From the NCBI GenBank assembly GCA_902493915.1, contig CABUQY010000077.1:1-7983 (forward strand): a DNA stretch of 7,983 bases. Direction: 5' to 3'. Origin of the DNA: an uncultured Collinsella sp. Lineage in GTDB: Bacteria; Actinomycetota; Coriobacteriia; Coriobacteriales; Coriobacteriaceae. The translations under genes and the position numbers were made by a program. Positions 6,221-7,983 of this stretch are shown here, one piece after another (the first letter of the stretch is position 1; each line of letters opens with the position of its first letter). Under the pieces are notes generated by a model. It did no database searches, had not been told where the DNA came from, and saw only the letters and a program-made list of their open reading frames with translations.

Positions 6221-6324
6221 AAACTCGTTATTAGGCTAATCATATCAATTCTAATAACGAGTTTAAGGATTAAATAGTTATTAGAATTGATGTAAACAAT
6301 CTAATGATGAGAAGTCGTTATTAC
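6221..6324. promoter_or_regulatory. Array of inverted operator-like repeats upstream of the Fic gene
   Basis: Two overlapping perfect inverted repeats share one arm region: 6221-6234 with 6251-6264 (AAACTCGTTATTAG, 14 bp, 16-base loop) and 6244-6258 with 6277-6291 (ATCAATTCTAATAAC, 15 bp, 18-base loop). The core TCGTTATTAG appears at 6225-6234, inverted at 6251-6260, as TAGTTATTAG at 6275-6284, and as TCGTTATTAC at 6315-6324. A looser inverted copy is at 6301-6310. The predicted Fic promoter is nested inside. This layout fits cooperative repressor binding. The block is very AT-rich (13 of 60 G/C at 6241-6300). Confidence 0.7.
6269..6296 (-). promoter_or_regulatory. Predicted Fic gene promoter
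   Basis: On the - strand, TTTACA (complement of 6291-6296, 5 of 6 bases of the -35 consensus) and TTTAAT (complement of 6269-6274, 5 of 6 of the -10) are 16 bases apart. The spacer is one arm of the 15-bp inverted repeat, so a protein bound there would occlude RNA polymerase. Transcription would start near 6262, with one further repeat copy in the roughly 55-base leader. Confidence 0.65.
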
Positions 6325-6350
6325 TTGACCATGGAGCTCGGCTTGGTACA

Positions 6351-6431
6351 GGGGGGTTATCCAAAATGAGAGCGGATAATCTCCCGTTTTTGGCTCGGTG
6401 ACGGCCTCAAAGTGGGAGATTATCCACGTTC
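6351..6431. repeat. Extragenic palindromic element, copy 2, with an extra degenerate arm
   Basis: The core arms GGATAATCTCCC (6374-6385) and GGGAGATTATCC (6414-6425) are identical to those of copy 1 at 4938-4949 and 4978-4989, again 28 bases apart. The interior matches copy 1 at about 20 of 28 positions, including CTCAAAGT before the right arm. The outer stem (6368-6373 with 6426-6431) is more degenerate than in copy 1. Immediately to the left, GGGGGGTTATCC (6351-6362) matches the right arm at 10 of 12 bases, as if a third, decayed arm were present. Confidence 0.78.
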
Positions 6432-6468
6432 GCTAGTTAAGCGTCCAAAAATCCACACTCGCCAAACC

Positions 6469-6497
6469 TGCCAAAAAGGGACGGGTTTATTTTGGCA
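6469..6497. repeat. Inverted repeat TGCCAAAA / TTTTGGCA
   Basis: Perfect 8-bp arms at 6469-6476 and 6490-6497 surround a 13-base loop containing AGGGACGGGTTTA. A competing pairing, AAACC (6464-6468) with GGTTT (6484-6488), is possible. It sits 37 bases after palindrome copy 2 and may be another extragenic repeat. Confidence 0.5.
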
Positions 6498-6557
6498 CGT
6501 TTCGGTCGGTGTCAGGAAGTGTTAGGGACAAGGCGGCGGCAGGACTCGAGAGCGAAA

Positions 6558-6690
6558 AGAAGTATCGGGTTTGGTGCACCCGCTTCTGCCCGTCCCGTGC
6601 GCAGGCGATACTCGGCTTATCGACCAGCGATGCAAAGGAGATGCTCGTCCCACGAGCACTACCGGGAAGGGCTCGCGATTCGAGTCCCCA
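6558..6690. other. Cluster of hairpins, possible structured RNA
   Basis: Hairpins visible: AGAAG-(TAT)-CGGGT (6558-6570) with ACCCGCTTCT (6578-6587); TGCTCGT (6642-6648) with ACGAGCA (6652-6658) around a CCC loop; and GGGCTCG (6669-6675) with CGAG-T-CCC (6681-6688). AGTATCG (6561-6567) can instead pair with CGATACT (6606-6612), which would close a branched fold. No known RNA family motif is recognised and the strand is undetermined. Confidence 0.3.
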
Positions 6691-6692
6691 CC

Positions 6693-6721
6693 TTAGCATT
6701 TGAACCATTTGGCACTATAAT
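6693..6721 (+). promoter_or_regulatory. Predicted crr promoter
   Basis: A perfect -10 TATAAT (6716-6721) lies 17 bases after TTAGCA (6693-6698, 4 of 6 bases of the -35 consensus). Transcription would start near 6728, giving a leader of about 43 bases before the IIA start codon. Confidence 0.75.
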
Positions 6722-6770
6722 TACCGTAGGCATGCGCACAACGTTGCGCTTAATCAAGAGGAGAAAACGT

Positions 6771-7307
6771 ATGGGTCTGTTTGACATGTTCAAGAAGAAG
6801 GCTGAGCCCGCGGCTGCCGCTGCTCCGGCCTCCATCTCTGCTTCTGCTGGCGCCGACGTGCTGTGCTCGCCCGTCAAGGGCAAGGTCATCAAGATGGCCG
6901 ACGTGCCCGATCCCGTCTTTGGTGGCGAGGTTCTGGGCAAGGGCTGTGCCGTGTGGCCCGAGGACGATCTGGTCTACGCTCCCTGCGACGGTAAGGTGAC
7001 CGTCACCATGGGTCACGCCGTGGGCTTGCAGTCCGATAGCGGCATCGAGGTTCTGGTGCACGTTGGCGTCGATACCGTCAACATGAACGGCGACGGCTTC
7101 GAGGGCTTCGTCAAGGCCGACGACGTCGTGAAGGCCGGCCAGCCCATTCTCAAGATCGACCGTGCCAAGATCGCTGCTGCCGGTTACAAGGACTGCGTCG
7201 TCGTGGCCGTGTCCAACACCGCCGAGTTTGCCGATGTCGAACTCGCCGTCGAGGCCGACTCCGCTGTCGCCGCCGGTGACGCCATCGTTAAGGTCGTCCG
7301 CAAGTAA
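6771..7307 (+). CDS. crr: PTS glucose-type IIA component (IIAGlc-like), stand-alone
   Basis: A 178-residue cytoplasmic phosphocarrier that takes phosphate from HPr and passes it to a sugar-specific IIB domain; in enteric bacteria the same protein also has regulatory roles. The IIA-type landmarks are CSPVKGKVIKMADVPDPVFG (32-51), GHAVGLQSDSGIEVLVHVGVD (81-101, His82 and His97) and the C-terminal GDAIVKV. By alignment with E. coli IIAGlc, His97 matches the phosphorylated His90 and His82 the supporting His75. The N-terminus MGLFDMFKKK matches the MGLFD amphipathic membrane-touching helix of E. coli IIAGlc, followed by an Ala/Pro-rich linker (11-28). The start at 6771 is chosen for AGAGGAG (6757-6763) 7 bases upstream and this N-terminus; the frame is open further up but without support. 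It has its own promoter and terminator and no IIB or IIC neighbour, so it must serve a transporter encoded elsewhere. Confidence 0.93.
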   Translation: MGLFDMFKKKAEPAAAAAPASISASAGADVLCSPVKGKVIKMADVPDPVFGGEVLGKGCAVWPEDDLVYAPCDGKVTVTMGHAVGLQSDSGIEVLVHVGVDTVNMNGDGFEGFVKADDVVKAGQPILKIDRAKIAAAGYKDCVVVAVSNTAEFADVELAVEADSAVAAGDAIVKVVRK

Positions 7308-7330
7308 ATTGCGGCATCCAAAGGATGTGC

Positions 7331-7362
7331 AAGGGTGGTCGGGTTTTCCGGCCACCTTTTTT
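7331..7362 (+). terminator. Factor-independent terminator of crr
   Basis: GGTGGTCGG (7334-7342) pairs with CCGGCCACC (7348-7356), 9 bp with one G-T wobble, around a GTTTT loop. Six T's follow (7357-7362), and AAG (7331-7333) can pair into the T tract. It starts 24 bases after the crr stop. Confidence 0.92.
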
Positions 7363-7392
7363 ATTGCACCGCGGGAAAGCGTTTTATTGCAC
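7359..7392 (+). repeat. Two direct copies of TTTTATTGCAC
   Basis: The 11-base string occurs at 7359-7369, starting in the terminator T tract, and again at 7382-7392. The repeat is perfect but short. It may be chance or a slippage trace; no function is apparent. Confidence 0.4.
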
Positions 7393-7448
7393 GTTGGGCG
7401 GGCTTGCAAACCGTTCGGACGCTAAAACGAACCGACCGTGCCTTCGCG

Positions 7449-7478
7449 TTGCCGAGGGTGTTCATAAGCGGATAGTAT
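7449..7478 (+). promoter_or_regulatory. Possible promoter of the lipoprotein gene
   Basis: TTGCCG (7449-7454) and TAGTAT (7473-7478) each match 4 of 6 consensus bases and are 18 bases apart. The start would be near 7485, about 58 bases before the ATG. The upstream terminator implies that a promoter is needed in this gap, but the match itself is modest. Confidence 0.35.
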
Positions 7479-7543
7479 GGGCTTACTTATTACAACGTGC
7501 GCCGCGTCTGGGAAGCGCAGTGCCGCTCATTGGGAGGAACAAC

Positions 7544-7983
7544 ATGAAAAAGAAGCTGCTGCTTGCACCCCTCATGGCCGTCTTGGTTGCATGTGTGGTC
7601 GTGCTTTCCGGCTGTGGAGGTCCTTCGGTTGAGGAGCTCATCACCGAGGATCTTACGACTCAGTTTGACGAGGTCAAGAACGGTGGCGACGACTTCCTCT
7701 CTGGTCTGGAGGAGGCTTCGGGCGACGAGTTCGAGCAGCTGGGTATCGATCCCAAGGAGTATGCCAAGACCTATCTCGAGGGCTTTGACTACAAGATCGG
7801 CGACGTGACGGTCGACGAAGACAAGGGTGTCGCGACCGCCGAGGTCTCCATCACCTGCAAGTCTATGAACAAGATCGTCGAGGACTTCTCCACCCAGTAT
7901 CAGGAGAAGGTCGCTGCGCTTGACACGGTTCCTTCCGATGACGAGCTGTACAAGATGGCCGGTCAGGTTATGGTCGATGTGAC
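7544..7983 (+). CDS. Putative secreted lipoprotein, 5' part (3' end outside window)
   Basis: The ATG at 7544 follows GGGAGG (7532-7537) with a 6-base spacer. The frame stays open to the window end (146 codons seen). The N-terminus is a lipoprotein signal: MKKK, a hydrophobic stretch to residue 20, then the lipobox LSGC with Cys24 as the expected lipid-modified residue. The mature part is strongly acidic and mostly helical-looking. It carries a segment around 81-105 (IGDVTVDEDKGVATAEVSIT) with alternating hydrophobic residues, as in small beta-rich domains of surface lipoproteins of unknown function found in related Gram-positive bacteria. It would be anchored on the outer face of the cell membrane. 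No enzymatic motif is seen. It resembles proteins with domains of unknown function (such as DUF5105 or DUF4878), but this is only a guess. It appears to be transcribed separately from crr. Confidence 0.85.
   Translation, partial: MKKKLLLAPLMAVLVACVVVLSGCGGPSVEELITEDLTTQFDEVKNGGDDFLSGLEEASGDEFEQLGIDPKEYAKTYLEGFDYKIGDVTVDEDKGVATAEVSITCKSMNKIVEDFSTQYQEKVAALDTVPSDDELYKMAGQVMVDV

Larger units (their letters stand above)
6432..6692. other. Gene-free stretch between repeat copy 2 and the crr promoter
   Basis: No convincing gene is seen on either strand. The stretch holds an inverted repeat at 6469-6497 and a cluster of hairpins at 6558-6690, listed separately. The IIA frame is open back to 6492, but that part has no ribosome site, no recognisable domain and an arginine-rich, noncoding-like composition, and it lies upstream of the predicted crr promoter. 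Confidence 0.6.

Noticed and set aside
6665..6693. tRNA-like 3' end (GATTCGAGTCCCC)
   Set aside because: The T-arm does not pair around TTCGAGT, no acceptor partner, anticodon arm or D-arm can be placed upstream, and the string is better explained by the GGGCTCG/CGAG-T-CCC hairpin.
6492..6770. An upstream extension of the IIA reading frame to 6492
   Set aside because: The extension is arginine-rich without a domain, lies before the predicted TATAAT promoter, and has no ribosome site; the MGLFD start with AGAGGAG upstream is much better.

Overview
The window looks like a high-G+C Gram-positive anaerobic gut actinobacterium of the Coriobacteriia, most like Collinsella. This rests on G/C-rich codon choice in most genes (for example 43 of 60 bases are G or C at 2881-2940), strong AGGAGG-type ribosome sites, and the style of the PyrE, MgtA, glucose-type IIA and small acidic lipoprotein sequences. 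The genus call is an inference from recollection, not a database match.

Layout, left to right. (1) The 3' part of a ROK-family sugar kinase or regulator on + (1-653). (2) A bidirectional terminator at 695-738. (3) A complete MgtA-type P-type Mg2+ ATPase on - (779-3547). (4) A 437-base divergent spacer (3548-3984). Its - strand holds a promoter, a 23-codon leader ORF with an excellent ribosome site, a 9-bp hairpin and a partly sequestered mgtA ribosome site, which together look like a regulatory leader. (5) pyrE on + (3985-4668), followed by a stop-codon hairpin and a factor-independent terminator. (6) A repeat-rich spacer (4779-5021). (7) A Fic-domain protein on - (5022-6206) in clearly AT-richer DNA, with its promoter buried in an array of inverted operator-like repeats (6221-6324). 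(8) A second copy of a ~64-bp hairpin repeat (6368-6431), in the same orientation as the copy at 4932-4995, so the Fic gene is bracketed by direct copies of one palindromic element. (9) A ~260-base gene-free stretch (6432-6692) rich in foldable hairpins. (10) A glucose-type PTS IIA gene on + (6771-7307) with a clear promoter and terminator. (11) The 5' part of a lipoprotein gene on + (7544 onward), cut by the window end.

The genes are mostly single transcription units with their own promoter or terminator; there is no long operon. MgtA would import Mg2+, PyrE makes OMP for pyrimidine synthesis, and IIA carries phosphate from HPr toward sugar import. The Fic locus looks acquired: different base composition, repeat brackets, and a self-contained control region.

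The two most interesting parts are the mgtA leader, which has no recognisable M-box and instead a short translated-looking ORF, and the Fic cassette with its nested palindromes. The MgtA protein itself differs from the textbook sequence at three membrane positions expected to touch the ion.
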